Shown: piece after piece, positions 46,613 to 56,298 of the stretch
Position numbering within the stretch: the first letter of the stretch is position 1
Layout: each line of letters starts with the position of its first letter
Assembly: GCF_030646155.1 (NCBI RefSeq)
Contig: NZ_JAUTDN010000008.1
Span: forward strand, 62,001-126,000
DNA: 64,000 nucleotides
Direction of reading: 5' to 3'
Source: Conexibacter sp. CPCC 205762
GTDB lineage: Bacteria > Actinomycetota > Thermoleophilia > Solirubrobacterales > Solirubrobacteraceae
Position numbers and translations under genes: made by a program
The notes under the pieces: generated by a model
Told to the model about the DNA's origin: nothing
Seen by the model: the letters and a program-made list of their open reading frames with translations, nothing else
Database searches by the model: none

Positions 46613-47762
46613 GCGACTCGACCTGATCCCGCCGTACCTCTTCGCCCAGCTGGAGAAGAAGATCGCCGACAAGAAGGCGGCCGGGATCGACGTCATCTCG
46701 CTCGGCATCGGCGACCCCGACACGCCGACCTACGCGCCGATCGTCGCGGCGATGCAGAGAGCGGTCGCGGACCCGGGCACGCACCAGTACCCGTCCAACC
46801 GCGGTCGTCAGGACTTCCGCGCCGCGGTCGCCGCCTTCTACCAGCGCCGCTTCGGCGTCACGCTCGACGCCGACAGCGAGGTGATGCCGGCGATCGGCGC
46901 GAAGGAGTGCATCTTCAACCTCTCGCTCGCGTTCCTCGATCCCGAGGACATCGCGCTCGCGTCGGACCCCGGCTACCCGGTCTACACCGGCGGCCCGCTG
47001 CTGGCCGGCGCCGGCGCGGTGCTGATGCCGCTGAAGCCGGAGCTGGGATTCGCGCCCGACCTCGACGCGATCTCCGACGCCGACGCGGAGCGCGCGAAGC
47101 TGCTGTTCATCAACTACCCGAACAACCCGACCGGCGCGATCGTGCCGGACGGCTTCTTCGAGCAGGTGGTGGCGTTCGCGAAGCGGCACGACATCCTCGT
47201 CGTGCACGACAACGCCTACAGCGAGACGACGTACGACGGCTACGTGGCGCCGTCGTTCCTCGCGACGCCTGGCGCCAAGGAGGTCGGCGTCGAGGTCTTC
47301 TCGCTCTCCAAGGGCTACAACATGACCGGCTGGCGCGCGGCCGCGATCGTCGGCAACGCCGACGCGATCGCCGCGTACTGGAAGCTCAAGAGCAACGTCG
47401 ACTCGGGCCTGTTCGAGGCTGTCCAGCTGGCCGCCGTCGAGGCGCTCTCGACGGAGGTCGACAAGGACGTCGCGGCGATGAACGCCGTCTACACGCGCCG
47501 CCGCGACCTCGTCGTCGAGGCGCTGAGACAGGCCGGCGTCGAGGTGACCGCGCCGAAGGGCACGATCTACGTGTGGGCGCCGATCCCGGCCGGCTACGAG
47601 AACTCGGCCGCCTACTGCGAGCACGTGCTCGAGCAGGCCGCGGTCGTGATCTCGCCCGGCGGCGCCTACGGCGCCAGCGGCGAGGGCTTCTTCCGCATCT
47701 CGCTGACGACGCCCGACGAGCGCCTCGTCGAGGCCGTCGAGCGGATCAAGCAGCTGGGTTAA
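46599..47762 (+). CDS. dapL: LL-diaminopimelate aminotransferase
   Basis: The 387-residue PLP enzyme begins SKRLDLIPPYLFAQLEKKIA and has VISLGIGDPDTPTY, HQYPSNRGRQDFRAAVAAF, INYPNNPTGA, and the PLP Lys K238 in SLSKGYNMTGWR. This pattern is that of DapL, which makes LL-diaminopimelate directly from tetrahydrodipicolinate in one step, bypassing the succinyl route. Its product is the substrate of DapF, whose unusual homologue overlaps it by 14 bases. General aspartate-type aminotransferases are the main alternative. Confidence 0.88.
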   Translation: MRPSKRLDLIPPYLFAQLEKKIADKKAAGIDVISLGIGDPDTPTYAPIVAAMQRAVADPGTHQYPSNRGRQDFRAAVAAFYQRRFGVTLDADSEVMPAIGAKECIFNLSLAFLDPEDIALASDPGYPVYTGGPLLAGAGAVLMPLKPELGFAPDLDAISDADAERAKLLFINYPNNPTGAIVPDGFFEQVVAFAKRHDILVVHDNAYSETTYDGYVAPSFLATPGAKEVGVEVFSLSKGYNMTGWRAAAIVGNADAIAAYWKLKSNVDSGLFEAVQLAAVEALSTEVDKDVAAMNAVYTRRRDLVVEALRQAGVEVTAPKGTIYVWAPIPAGYENSAAYCEHVLEQAAVVISPGGAYGASGEGFFRISLTTPDERLVEAVERIKQLG

Positions 47763-47805
47763 CGCCCCGCGCGGGTCGTCGTCGCGCCACTAGACTGGGT
47801 GGCAG

Positions 47806-49149
47806 ATGACGACGACCCGCAGCCGCAACGGCCGAACCGGAGAGAACAGAAGCGGTCACGAGACCGCCGCCGCCGGGCGCGCGAAGCAGCGTGCGCTGAT
47901 GATCGGAGCGCTGGAGCAGGGCGACGACCTCTCCGAGCTGCAGGAGCTGCTGCGGACCGCGGGCGTCGCGGTCGTCGGGCAGCTCGTCCAGCACCGCGAG
48001 AGACCGCACCCGAACACCTACCTCGGGCCCGGCAAGATCGACGAGCTGAGAGCGCTGCTGAAGAGCGGCGACGCGAACGTCGTCGCCTGCGACGACGAGC
48101 TGTCGCCGCGGCAGGAGCGCAACCTCGAGAGACTGCTGGACGTGCCGGTCGTCGACCGCACGACGGTGATCCTCGACATCTTCGCCGGCCACGCCCACTC
48201 GGCCGAGGGCAAGCTGCAGGTCGAGCTGGCGCAGCTGCAGTACAACCTCGCCCGCATGCGCGGGCTGTGGACCCACCTCGAACGACTCGGCGCCGGCGCC
48301 GGCGCGCCCGGCGGCGGCCCCGGCATCGGCACCCGCGGACCGGGCGAGTCGCAGATCGAGACCGACCGCCGCCTCGCGCGCGATCGCATCACCGCGCTGC
48401 GGCGCAGACTCGAACGCGTCAAGGGCTCGCGCGAGACGATGCGCGCCGAGCGCTCGCGCGCGCAGCTGCCGACGGTCGCGCTCGTCGGCTACACGAACGC
48501 GGGCAAGTCGACGCTGCTGAACAGACTGACCGGCGCCGAGGTCGGCGTCCGCAACCGGCTCTTCCACACGCTCGACCCGACGACCCGCTCCTACAGACTC
48601 GGCGGTCGCGACTACCTGCTGACCGACACCGTCGGCTTCATCCGCAAGCTGCCCCACCAGCTCGTCGACGCCTTCGGCGCGACGTTGGAGGAGACGCGGA
48701 TGGCGGACCTGCTGCTGCACGTCGTCGACGCCTCCGCGCCCGAGGACGAGCTGAACGAGATGATGAGAGCGGTCGACTCGGTGCTGGGCGAGATCGGCGC
48801 CGGCGAGCAGCCGCGGATGCTGATCCTCAACAAGGCCGACGCGCTCGAAGACGACCAGCGCGTCGACGTCGGCCTGCGCCACCCCGAGGGCCTGCTCGTG
48901 TCGGCGCTGACGGGCGAGGGGCTGGAGGACCTCGGCGAGCGGATCGAGCACGAGTTCGAGCGCCGCCTGCGCGACGTCGAGCTGCTGCTGCCCTACAGCG
49001 AGGGCGGCAGACTGGCCGAGCTGCACAGAATCGCCGGCGACCTCGTGCGCGAGGACACGCCGGAGGGCGTCCGCGTCACCGCGCGCGTCCCGGCGACGGT
49101 CGCGGCCAGATTCCAGCGCTACGTCGTCAACGGGAACCACGCCTCGTGA
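47806..49149 (+). CDS. hflX: Ribosome-associated GTPase HflX
   Basis: The 447-residue protein has the HflX N-domain ([52 protein letters not shown]), the Gly-rich hinge ([17 protein letters not shown]), and the G domain ([19 protein letters not shown]). It rescues or splits stalled ribosomes, often under stress. TAGACT at 47791 is a candidate -10 giving a very short leader. AGA codons are frequent although this is a cytoplasmic protein, an exception to the trend in the window. The stop overlaps the dut GTG. Confidence 0.96.
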   Translation: MTTTRSRNGRTGENRSGHETAAAGRAKQRALMIGALEQGDDLSELQELLRTAGVAVVGQLVQHRERPHPNTYLGPGKIDELRALLKSGDANVVACDDELSPRQERNLERLLDVPVVDRTTVILDIFAGHAHSAEGKLQVELAQLQYNLARMRGLWTHLERLGAGAGAPGGGPGIGTRGPGESQIETDRRLARDRITALRRRLERVKGSRETMRAERSRAQLPTVALVGYTNAGKSTLLNRLTGAEVGVRNRLFHTLDPTTRSYRLGGRDYLLTDTVGFIRKLPHQLVDAFGATLEETRMADLLLHVVDASAPEDELNEMMRAVDSVLGEIGAGEQPRMLILNKADALEDDQRVDVGLRHPEGLLVSALTGEGLEDLGERIEHEFERRLRDVELLLPYSEGGRLAELHRIAGDLVREDTPEGVRVTARVPATVAARFQRYVVNGNHAS

Positions 49150-49661
49150 GCGCGGAACGACTCGCCCCGGGGGCTCGCGTTCCGGGCGAGAACTCGCCGG
49201 AGGCTCCTTCTCGCGGCGAGCTGTCGCAGGAGCCGCTGCGCGTGAAGCGCCTCCATCCGGAGGCGCGCGTGCCGGTGCGCGCCCACGACGGCGACGCCGG
49301 CCTCGACCTCCACGCCGTCGAGGCGCTGACGCTCGCGCCCGGGGCCCGCGCGATGGTGCCGACCGGCATCGCCGTCGCGATCCCGCACGGCCAGGCCGGC
49401 CTCGTGCTGCCGCGCTCCGGCCTGGCAGCCAAGAGAGGGATCGCGCTCGTCAACGCCCCCGGCCTGATCGACGCCGGCTACCGCGGCGAGCTGCGCGTGC
49501 TGCTGCTCAACACCGACCGCGACGAGCCGTGCGAGATCGCCGCCGGCGACCGCATCGCCCAGCTCGTGCTGATCCGCGTCGAGCTGCCCGCGACCATCGA
49601 GGTCGCCGAGCTGGACGACAGCGAGCGCGGCAGCGGCGGCTTCGGCTCCAGCGGCAACTAG
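49146..49661 (+). CDS. dut: dUTP diphosphatase
   Basis: GTG 49146 overlaps the hflX stop (GTGA). The 171-residue protein has the five trimeric dUTPase motifs: [42 protein letters not shown] and the C-terminal arm [11 protein letters not shown]. It removes dUTP and supplies dUMP for thymidylate. An N-terminal ~35-residue Pro/Glu-rich lead is not part of the fold; an internal GTG near 49242 ([14 protein letters not shown]) would be closer to the usual length. Confidence 0.94.
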   Translation: MSAERLAPGARVPGENSPEAPSRGELSQEPLRVKRLHPEARVPVRAHDGDAGLDLHAVEALTLAPGARAMVPTGIAVAIPHGQAGLVLPRSGLAAKRGIALVNAPGLIDAGYRGELRVLLLNTDRDEPCEIAAGDRIAQLVLIRVELPATIEVAELDDSERGSGGFGSSGN

Positions 49662-49723
49662 CCATTTTCCAGTCTTTCGACTAACGTCCTCCGCGGGGAT
49701 CGTCCGCGATCGAGGAGGAGACG

Positions 49724-50434
49724 ATGAGACCAGGATTCAGGCGGCTGCTCGCGCTTGCCGCGTTGACGGCTGCGCTGCCGGCGATGGCCGCGACTGCCGC
49801 TGGGGCGGCGCCCGCGGGCGCCGGCTCGTGGAAGCTCCAGCCGCTGCGCGTGCCCGATCCCGACGGCGGGCCGCCGTGGGGTGTCGCGACCGCGCGCGGG
49901 ACGGCGTCGCCCGGCGCGGTGCGGCCGATCGCCTGCTATGTCGCCGGCCGCGTCGTCGACGGGCGGCTGGGCACGCTCGACGCGGCCGGGGCCTTCCAGC
50001 CGTACGCCGCGGGCGCCGGCCCGTGGGGCTGCGGCAGCGCCGGCATACACGCCGATCGGTATCCGATGACGAACAACGGGCTGCGCTACGCGCAGGAGCC
50101 CGGCACGCCGTGCGCCCCCGGCAGCGAGCTGCCGCTGTGCGGCCTGTCGAACCTCCGCACGGTTCGCTTCGGGGTGCTGGGGCCGCACATCCGCAGCGCG
50201 GTCATCGTGCTCTTCCGCAGCGGGCAGCCGCCCACGCGCACCCGCGTCCCGGTCACACGTGACGGCGTCTACCTGCTCGTCGGCAGAGGCTGGGACGGGC
50301 CGCTGGCGGAGGCGACGATCTTCGCCTCGTTCAGCACCTGCGGCGCGAGTGCTCGCCGGGATCTGGAGCACGCACGCATCGCCGGCGGCAGCGGCTGCAG
50401 AGATCTGATCCAGCTGCCGGGGAACACGGCCTGA
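49724..50434 (+). CDS. Secreted protein of unknown function
   Basis: GAGGAGGAG precedes ATG 49724. A signal peptide (LLALAALTAALPAMAATAAG) is followed by ~200 residues with eight Cys (for example PIACYVAG, WGCGSAGI, TPCAPGSELPLCGLS, STCGAS, GSGCRDL), likely disulfide-bonded outside the cell. No family is recognised. It is a single gene between dut and the esterase-like gene. Confidence 0.75.
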   Translation: MRPGFRRLLALAALTAALPAMAATAAGAAPAGAGSWKLQPLRVPDPDGGPPWGVATARGTASPGAVRPIACYVAGRVVDGRLGTLDAAGAFQPYAAGAGPWGCGSAGIHADRYPMTNNGLRYAQEPGTPCAPGSELPLCGLSNLRTVRFGVLGPHIRSAVIVLFRSGQPPTRTRVPVTRDGVYLLVGRGWDGPLAEATIFASFSTCGASARRDLEHARIAGGSGCRDLIQLPGNTA

Positions 50435-50521
50435 CGCAGTTCGGCGCATTCACACCAGGGCCACGGGATCTTCACCGGCCGATCACGAAACGGTGAAATC
50501 TCTGGACGTAGCGTCGCGGTC

Positions 50522-52861
50522 ATGAAGATCACGACGACCCTGGCCGCCGCCGTCGGTGCGGCCCTCGCGCTCGCGGCGCCGGCATCCGGCGCCGCGCTGA
50601 GCGATCCGACGGAGGCCGGGCGCTATGAGCTGGCGCGCGACCTCGTGCTGCCGACGCCGACGCTGACCGACGCGAGCCCGATCATCAGCGTCGGCGACGC
50701 CGCCGGCCGCAGAGGGATCCGCGAGGGCGGCCTGTCCGCGCTGCAGGTGGTGCCGGGGAGCGGCAACCGTCGCTTCATCTCGATCTCCGATCGCGGCCCC
50801 AACGGCGCGGTCGACGGCGCCGTCGGCGGCAGAAGCTACCCGTCGCCCGGCTTCTCGCCGATCATCTACGAGCTGGAGGCCGACGACTCCGGCCGTCTTG
50901 ACGTGCTCTCGCGCAAGCAGGTCTACGTGCCGGCCGGCGACCCGATCCGCCAGCAGGACCAGTTCAGAGGCGACTCGCAGCTGATCTCCGGCATCCGCAA
51001 CGTCGTCACGACAGGCGTGGACGACCGTACGTACCTGATGGCGAGCGACACCACGCTGTCGGAGTTCACGCCGACCGACCCATACGGCCTCGACTCCGAG
51101 GGGATCCAGCGCGACCCGCGCGACGGCTCCTACTGGATCTCCGACGAGTACCGCCCGTCGATCCTGCACGTCGCCCGTGACGGCCAGCTGCTGGCGCGGA
51201 TCGTGCCCGACGGCGCCGGCGACCTCGACACCGACCCGACCGCCGCGACAGTCCCGCTGTCGAGCTTCTACGGCGGCATCGGCCAGCCGCTGCTGCAGCA
51301 GATCCTGCCGCGCGAATACAACGCCCGCCGCATGAATCGCGGCCTCGAGGGCCTGGCGCTCTCGCCTGACGGCACGAAGCTGTACGCGATGATGCAGAAC
51401 TCGCTCGACACCGGCAGAGCGTCGCTCGCCGCGCTCGGCTACGGCACCGCCTGCGGCCCGGCCGGTGACGCCGGCAGCGACACGCCGGCCAGCAGCAACT
51501 GGTGGCGCGACCTGCGCATCGTCGAGCTGGACGTCGCCGACGGCGGCGTTCCGAGAGTGACCGGCGAGTGGGTCTACCGGCTCGACTCGCTCTCCACGAC
51601 GAGAGTCGCGACGCAGGCCTTCCTGCGCGTCAGCGACATCGCCTGGACCGGCTCGCGCAGACTGATCGTCGACGAGCACGACGACGTCAACACGGCCAAG
51701 AACGGCCGCAAGCTGTTCGAGGTCGACCTCAACCAGGCGACCAATCTGATGGCCGCCGGCTCGTACGACACGTACGCCGAGCGCCAGGCGCCGGTCACCG
51801 TCGGCAGCCGCACGCAGCCGCTCGGCTGCTTCCTCGACAACGGCTCGGCCGACGAGCTGTCGCAGCTGGCGACGCCGGTCACGCCGACGCCGAAGTCGGT
51901 CTACCTCAGCCTCGGCTTCCAGAGAGACGGCGGCGTCGAGTTCCTGCAGGGCAAGATCGAGGGGATCGCGCCGCTGCAGGGGATCGACGGCATCGCGATC
52001 GTCAACGACAACGACTTCGGCTTCGACCAGAACGCGACGACGAACATCTTCTCCGCCGCCGCCGATCCCGCCTCGCAGCTGCGCGTCTACACCAGCCGCC
52101 CGCAGGTCAGCGGCGGCGGCCCGGCGGTCAGCGGCAGCGCCAAGGCCGGCCGCACGCTCACCTGCGCGCCCGGCGACTTCAGCGGCAGCGGCACGCTCTC
52201 GACCGCGATCGCCTGGCTGCGCAACGGCAGCGAGATCGCTGGGGCGGAGGGGACGCGGCTGACGCTGTCGGCGGAGGACGTCGGCGCGACGATCGCCTGC
52301 CGCGTCACCGCGACGCGTCGCTACGGCGCCGTCAGAGCGGTCTCGGCGCCGGCCGACTCGGCCGCGACCGCGGCCGTCGCCGACTTCGACAGAGGCGCTG
52401 ACGGCCAGAGAGGCGACACGGGCGCGCAGGGCCCCAGAGGCGACAACGGCGCGCAGGGCCCGAGAGGCGACACGGGCAGCGCCGGCAGAGACGGCGCGAA
52501 CGGCGCGAAGGGCGACAGCGGCGCCGCCGGGCCGAAGGGCGACGGCGGCCCCGCCGGACCCGAGGGCGACAGCGGCCCGGCCGGCCCGCAGGGCGAGCGC
52601 GGCCCCGCCGGCCCGACGCCGAGGGTCTCCTGCACGCTCGTCAAGCGCAAGCGCGTGATCGCCGGCGTGCGCTGCAAGGTGAGCGCGAGCAGGGCGGCGA
52701 CGATCGTCGCGCGCAGAGGCGGCCGCACGCTCGCCCGCGCGACGGCGCACCGCGGCAGCGCCGCCCTGCGCCTGCCGGCGACGGCGCGGCGCGTCACGTT
52801 CGCGGCGCTCGACCGCCACGGCAAGACGCTCGCGCGCGTGACCGTGAAGGTCCGCCGCTAG
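50522..52861 (+). CDS. Secreted esterase-like (phytase-like) protein with collagen-like stretch
   Basis: The 779-residue protein has a signal peptide ([20 protein letters not shown]) and an esterase-like phytase domain (PF13449-like; about residues 25-530: [73 protein letters not shown]). A bacterial Ig-like segment ([16 protein letters not shown]) follows, then 25 uninterrupted Gly-x-y triplets (52393-52617) and a basic C-terminal module. The collagen-like part may form a trimeric stalk holding the enzyme away from the cell. Substrate is unknown; phosphate esters are suggested by family. Confidence 0.85.
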   Translation: MKITTTLAAAVGAALALAAPASGAALSDPTEAGRYELARDLVLPTPTLTDASPIISVGDAAGRRGIREGGLSALQVVPGSGNRRFISISDRGPNGAVDGAVGGRSYPSPGFSPIIYELEADDSGRLDVLSRKQVYVPAGDPIRQQDQFRGDSQLISGIRNVVTTGVDDRTYLMASDTTLSEFTPTDPYGLDSEGIQRDPRDGSYWISDEYRPSILHVARDGQLLARIVPDGAGDLDTDPTAATVPLSSFYGGIGQPLLQQILPREYNARRMNRGLEGLALSPDGTKLYAMMQNSLDTGRASLAALGYGTACGPAGDAGSDTPASSNWWRDLRIVELDVADGGVPRVTGEWVYRLDSLSTTRVATQAFLRVSDIAWTGSRRLIVDEHDDVNTAKNGRKLFEVDLNQATNLMAAGSYDTYAERQAPVTVGSRTQPLGCFLDNGSADELSQLATPVTPTPKSVYLSLGFQRDGGVEFLQGKIEGIAPLQGIDGIAIVNDNDFGFDQNATTNIFSAAADPASQLRVYTSRPQVSGGGPAVSGSAKAGRTLTCAPGDFSGSGTLSTAIAWLRNGSEIAGAEGTRLTLSAEDVGATIACRVTATRRYGAVRAVSAPADSAATAAVADFDRGADGQRGDTGAQGPRGDNGAQGPRGDTGSAGRDGANGAKGDSGAAGPKGDGGPAGPEGDSGPAGPQGERGPAGPTPRVSCTLVKRKRVIAGVRCKVSASRAATIVARRGGRTLARATAHRGSAALRLPATARRVTFAALDRHGKTLARVTVKVRR
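52393..52617 (+). repeat. Collagen-like Gly-x-y coding repeat
   Basis: Twenty-five consecutive Gly-x-y triplets, rich in charged residues (GDT, GPR, GDN, GPK, GER), code for a predicted triple helix. Hydroxyproline is absent in bacteria, and charge pairs are the usual stabiliser. Confidence 0.85.
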
Positions 52862-52871
52862 CACGCTCCCA

Positions 52872-52900
52872 GGCGCCGCTCGCCCGCTGCGAGCGGCGCC
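52872..52900 (+). terminator. Terminator after the esterase-like gene
   Basis: A perfect 12-bp stem (GGCGCCGCTCGC / GCGAGCGGCGCC) with loop CCGCT starts 11 bases after the stop. Confidence 0.75.
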
Positions 52901-52937
52901 CCGAAGGGCCAGCAGTCGGAAATGCCATCATCTGCGG

Positions 52938-53768
52938 ATGGCGCTTCCGATCGCTGGACCTGACGCGCAGCCGCTCCTCAGCTCGCGGCCGCTGCGCGGC
53001 CTGACCGCCGCCGCGATCCTCATCGGCGGGCTGCTGCTGACGCTGCTCGCGATCGTCGTGTCGCTGTTCGAGGGTGCGTCGCTGTTCCTCTACGGAAGCA
53101 TCCTCGTCGGCTACGGCGTCTGCGCCGCAGCCGCGGTCACCGACCGCGGCTGGCGGTCGGACCGCTACGGCATGGTCGAGCGGTTCGGCGTGGTCGTCCT
53201 TGCGCTCGCCTGCCTCGGGCTCGCCGGCGACGCCGTCGTGAGCGGAGTCGCGCTGCTGCTGGAGCTGGACACGCTCGGGACGGCGCCGGCCGACCTCTTC
53301 TGGTCGCTCGCCCTGCTCGCGTTCGCGCTCCTGGCGCTGGTGCTGCTGGCGGCCGTGCTGCCGCTCGGCAGCGGCCGCGCGCGCGTGCTGATCGGGCGCG
53401 GCGTGGGGGCGACGGCGCTGCTGGCGCTGCTCGTCGCCGCTGCCGGCGCGCTCGCCGCCACCGCTCCGGCCGACGTCGGCTGCGGCCGCTTCGACTTCCA
53501 GCCGGCGCGCTGGCAGGCGGCGCTGAGAGCGCCTTCCGGCGACGCCAGCCGGATGGCGGCGGCGATCGACCGCTGCGGGGTCGTCGCGCCCGGCACCACC
53601 CGTGCCGAGGCGCTGGCGCTGCTCGGCAGACCAGGATTCGCCTCCGGCGGCGCATGGCAGTGGTCGGTCGGCGACCTCTCCGACGACTACGGCAGCCAGC
53701 TGACGGTCCAGCTCGACGACGACCGCAGCCACGTCACCCGCGTCAGCTACTCCGGCGCGGTCGACTGA
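52938..53768 (+). CDS. Membrane protein with C-terminal BamE/SmpA-like domain
   Basis: The 276-residue protein has four or five membrane helices in its first 180 residues ([76 protein letters not shown]). The outside tail has two Cys (VGCGRFD, IDRCGVV) and a segment like the SmpA/BamE fold (GTTRAEALALLGRPG, WQWSVGDLSDDYG, LTVQLDDD). The similarity is by eye only. No function is assigned. A shared terminator separates it from the convergent osmoprotectant genes. Confidence 0.65.
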   Translation: MALPIAGPDAQPLLSSRPLRGLTAAAILIGGLLLTLLAIVVSLFEGASLFLYGSILVGYGVCAAAAVTDRGWRSDRYGMVERFGVVVLALACLGLAGDAVVSGVALLLELDTLGTAPADLFWSLALLAFALLALVLLAAVLPLGSGRARVLIGRGVGATALLALLVAAAGALAATAPADVGCGRFDFQPARWQAALRAPSGDASRMAAAIDRCGVVAPGTTRAEALALLGRPGFASGGAWQWSVGDLSDDYGSQLTVQLDDDRSHVTRVSYSGAVD

Positions 53769-53791
53769 CGCGCGGTCTGCTGCAGAACGCA

Positions 53792-53823
53792 GAACGCCCG
53801 GACGATCGCTCGTCCGGGCGTTC
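53792..53823. terminator. Bidirectional terminator, perfect 14-bp stem
   Basis: GAACGCCCGGACGA and TCGTCCGGGCGTTC pair perfectly around TCGC. It stands between convergent genes ending at 53768 and 53847. Confidence 0.85.
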
Positions 53824-53846
53824 GCACGTTCAGCGGCTGAAGCGGC

Positions 53847-54851
53847 CTACAGCAGGCCGTTGGCCTCGAGGTAGGTCTTGGCGACCTCCGCGGGCGACTG
53901 CTTGTCGAGGTCGACGGCCCCGTTCATTCTCTGCATCGCCTCCGTCGTCAGCTTCTGGCTGACGGCGTCGATCGTCTCGGCGAACGCCGGACCCTCGGCC
54001 TCCAGCACTCTCGACGACACCACGGGGGTGACGTTCTGGAAGCCGAATATGTTCTTCGGGTCGGTCAGGACGACGTATCTGCCGCCCTCCAGCTTGCCGT
54101 CCGTCGTGAACACCTGGGCGACGTCGATCTTGCCGTTGTCGATCGCGTCGTACTGCAGGCCGATCGTCAGCGGCGAGAACTTCAGGTCTCTGACGCCGTA
54201 CGCTCTCGCGAGCCCCGGCAGACCCGTGGCGCGTCTGCGGAACTCGGGCGCCGCGCCGAGCCGGAAGCCCGGCACCTTCGTCAGGTCGGCGACGCTTCTG
54301 ACGCCGTTTCTCTCCGAGTACTCGGGCGTGACGGCGAGCGCGTCGACGTCGGTGAAGGGCGTCAGCGGCAGCAGCGTGAAGCCGTTTCTCTCCGCGTACG
54401 CCTTGCCGGCGTCGTAGGCCGCCTGCACGTCCGGGTACGTTCTCGTGTCACCGGCGACGACGTTGTCGAAGATGCCGATGTACTCCGGGTAGAGGTCGAT
54501 CTGGCCGCTTCTGAGCGCTCTGTCGGCGATCTCGGTCGAGCCGATGTTCTCCTTCAGGTTCACTCTGAAGCCTCTCGCCTCCAGCGCCTGCTTGTACAGC
54601 TGACCGAGCACGAACTGCTCGGTGAAGTTCTTCGTCCCGAGCGTGACCGCCGGCTTGCCCTCGCCGGGCAGCGCGCCGTCGGCGCTCGTCTCGGTGCCAC
54701 CGGTCGTGCTCGCGGACGTGTCCGCGCTGGAGCTGCTCGACGACGAGTCGTCATCGCCGCAGGCGGCCAGCCCGAAGGCGAGCACGAGGGCGACCATCGC
54801 CATCAACAGCGTGCGCAACGTTCCCTGCTTCACGTCGGTGTGTCCTTTCAT
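53847..54851 (-). CDS. Osmoprotectant (glycine betaine/choline) ABC binding lipoprotein
   Basis: ATG 54851 overlaps the permease stop by four bases. The 334-residue protein has a signal peptide with lipobox (LAAC-GDDD), a Ser/Thr linker, and an OpuAC/ProX-like domain (VTLGTKNFTEQFVLGQLYKQ, SGQIDLYPEYIGI, VDALAVTPEYSERNG, KLEGGRYVVLTDP). KNFTEQ-x-x-LG is typical of OpuCC/OsmF. It captures quaternary amines outside the membrane. About fifteen of roughly nineteen Arg codons are AGA, unlike its permease and ATPase partners. Confidence 0.92.
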   Translation of the reverse strand: MKGHTDVKQGTLRTLLMAMVALVLAFGLAACGDDDSSSSSSSADTSASTTGGTETSADGALPGEGKPAVTLGTKNFTEQFVLGQLYKQALEARGFRVNLKENIGSTEIADRALRSGQIDLYPEYIGIFDNVVAGDTRTYPDVQAAYDAGKAYAERNGFTLLPLTPFTDVDALAVTPEYSERNGVRSVADLTKVPGFRLGAAPEFRRRATGLPGLARAYGVRDLKFSPLTIGLQYDAIDNGKIDVAQVFTTDGKLEGGRYVVLTDPKNIFGFQNVTPVVSSRVLEAEGPAFAETIDAVSQKLTTEAMQRMNGAVDLDKQSPAEVAKTYLEANGLL

Positions 54852-55567
54852 GAGTTGGCGTACCTCACCAGCACACGTCTCCCTTCCCCTGGAGGCGGGA
54901 CGGCCTCCTCTCCGTCCCGTCTCCCCGCCCGCAGCCCGCGCGGCGTGACCGCGCGTTGCAGAAGGGCGAACGACAGCTCGGCGACCAGTGCCAGCACAGC
55001 GACGCAGATCGCGGCCCCGAGCACGCCCGGGAGCCGGTAGGTCGCCTGGTCGACGATCACGTTGCCGAGGCTCGAGGCCCCGGCAAGTGGAGCGAGCGTC
55101 GCCGTCGCGATGACGTACACGACGGCAGTGCGGACGCCCGCGAAGATCAATGGCAGGGCGAGCGGCAGCTCGACCCGCAGCAGCACCTCGGTCGGCGTCA
55201 TCCCCATGCCCTGCGCGGCCTCGACCGCGTCGGGGTCGACGCCGTCGACCGCCACGTAGGCGTTCGTCAGCATCGGCGGTATCGCCAGCACGACCAGCGC
55301 CACCATCACGTTCACGAAGCCGATCCCCAGCAGCGCGACACCGAAGGCGATCAGCGCCAGGCTCGGCAGCGCGCGGCCGATGTTGGAGATGTTGATCGCG
55401 ACGAACGAGCCGCGGTGCAGATGGCCGAGCCAGACGCCGAGCGGCAGCGCGACGACGAGCGCGATCGCCATCGCCGCGCCGGTCAGCGCGAGGTGGTCGA
55501 GCGTCAGGTGCCACAGCAGCGAGACGTTGTCGCCGATGAACCTGAACGCGTCGGTGAAGTCGTTCAT
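54848..55567 (-). CDS. Osmoprotectant ABC transporter permease (second)
   Basis: The 239-residue permease has five or six helices and the coupling loop VEAAQGMGMTPTEVLLRVELPLALP, as in OpuCB/OpuCD. It overlaps both neighbours by four bases (ATGA at each end), giving a tightly coupled operon. The C-terminal ~30 residues are basic and polar (RAGRRDGEEAVPPPGEGRRV). It would pair with the other permease as a heterodimer. Confidence 0.92.
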   Translation of the reverse strand: MNDFTDAFRFIGDNVSLLWHLTLDHLALTGAAMAIALVVALPLGVWLGHLHRGSFVAINISNIGRALPSLALIAFGVALLGIGFVNVMVALVVLAIPPMLTNAYVAVDGVDPDAVEAAQGMGMTPTEVLLRVELPLALPLIFAGVRTAVVYVIATATLAPLAGASSLGNVIVDQATYRLPGVLGAAICVAVLALVAELSFALLQRAVTPRGLRAGRRDGEEAVPPPGEGRRVLVRYANS

Positions 55568-56295
55568 CGTCGTGCCACCCGCGCCCATGGGCTGATCGCC
55601 CGCTGCAGCAGCACCAGCAGCGCGTCCGAGAACAGCGCCAGCAGCACGCAGAGGCCGCCGGCCGCGATCAGCTCGGTGCTGAAGGTCTGCTGCAGGCCGT
55701 TGTAGATCGGCGCGCCGAGTCCCTCGTTGACGACGAAGACGGCGATCGTCGCGAGGCTGATGACGGTCACGACGGCGATCCGCAGGCCGGCGAAGATCGC
55801 CGGCAGCGCGAGCGGCAGCTCGACCTTCCACAGCAGCTGCCGCGCGGTCATCCCCATCCCGATGGCGGCGTCTCTGACCTCCGCCGGCACGGCTGCGAGG
55901 CCCGCGAGCATGTTGCGGAAGAGGATCAGCAGCGTGTAGGAGACGAGCGCGATCTCGGCCGTCGTGCGCGTCAGCCCGGTGAAGGGGACCAGCAGCTGGA
56001 ACAGCGCCAGCGACGGGATCGTGTAGAGGAAGCCGGTGACGACCACGACCGGCGTCGTCAGCCAGCCGCGGCGGTGGGCCGTGAGCGCGAGCGAGAAGGC
56101 GATGGCGCTGCCGATCCCGATCGCGATCAGCGTCAGCGCGATGTGCTGCAGCAGCGCCGGCTGGAGCGTGTCGGACCAGTTGTCCTTGACCCAGCCCCAG
56201 CAGAAGAGGGCGTCGGGGTCGCGCACGCACGAGGAGCCTCTGCCGAACTCCGGGATCACCGGGTCGGACTGGGCGAGGGGGAGGGCGAAGGCCAT
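55564..56295 (-). CDS. Osmoprotectant ABC transporter permease (first)
   Basis: The 243-residue permease starts three bases after the ATPase stop. Its coupling loop reads VRDAAIGMGMTARQLLWKVELPLALP. The first ~35 residues (DPVIPEFGRGSSCVRDPDALFCWG) are an unusual outside lead with two Cys before the first helix, perhaps joined by a disulfide. Otherwise it is a standard OpuC-type channel subunit. Confidence 0.92.
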   Translation of the reverse strand: MAFALPLAQSDPVIPEFGRGSSCVRDPDALFCWGWVKDNWSDTLQPALLQHIALTLIAIGIGSAIAFSLALTAHRRGWLTTPVVVVTGFLYTIPSLALFQLLVPFTGLTRTTAEIALVSYTLLILFRNMLAGLAAVPAEVRDAAIGMGMTARQLLWKVELPLALPAIFAGLRIAVVTVISLATIAVFVVNEGLGAPIYNGLQQTFSTELIAAGGLCVLLALFSDALLVLLQRAISPWARVARR

Positions 56296-56298
56296 CGG

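Noticed and set aside
48120-49145. Frame upstream of dut reading through hflX
   Set aside because: Open frame is a shadow of hflX; the coupled GTG 49146 is the sensible dut start.
52393-52617. Possible CRISPR or non-coding repeat
   Set aside because: It is an in-frame collagen-like coding repeat with no spacer pattern.
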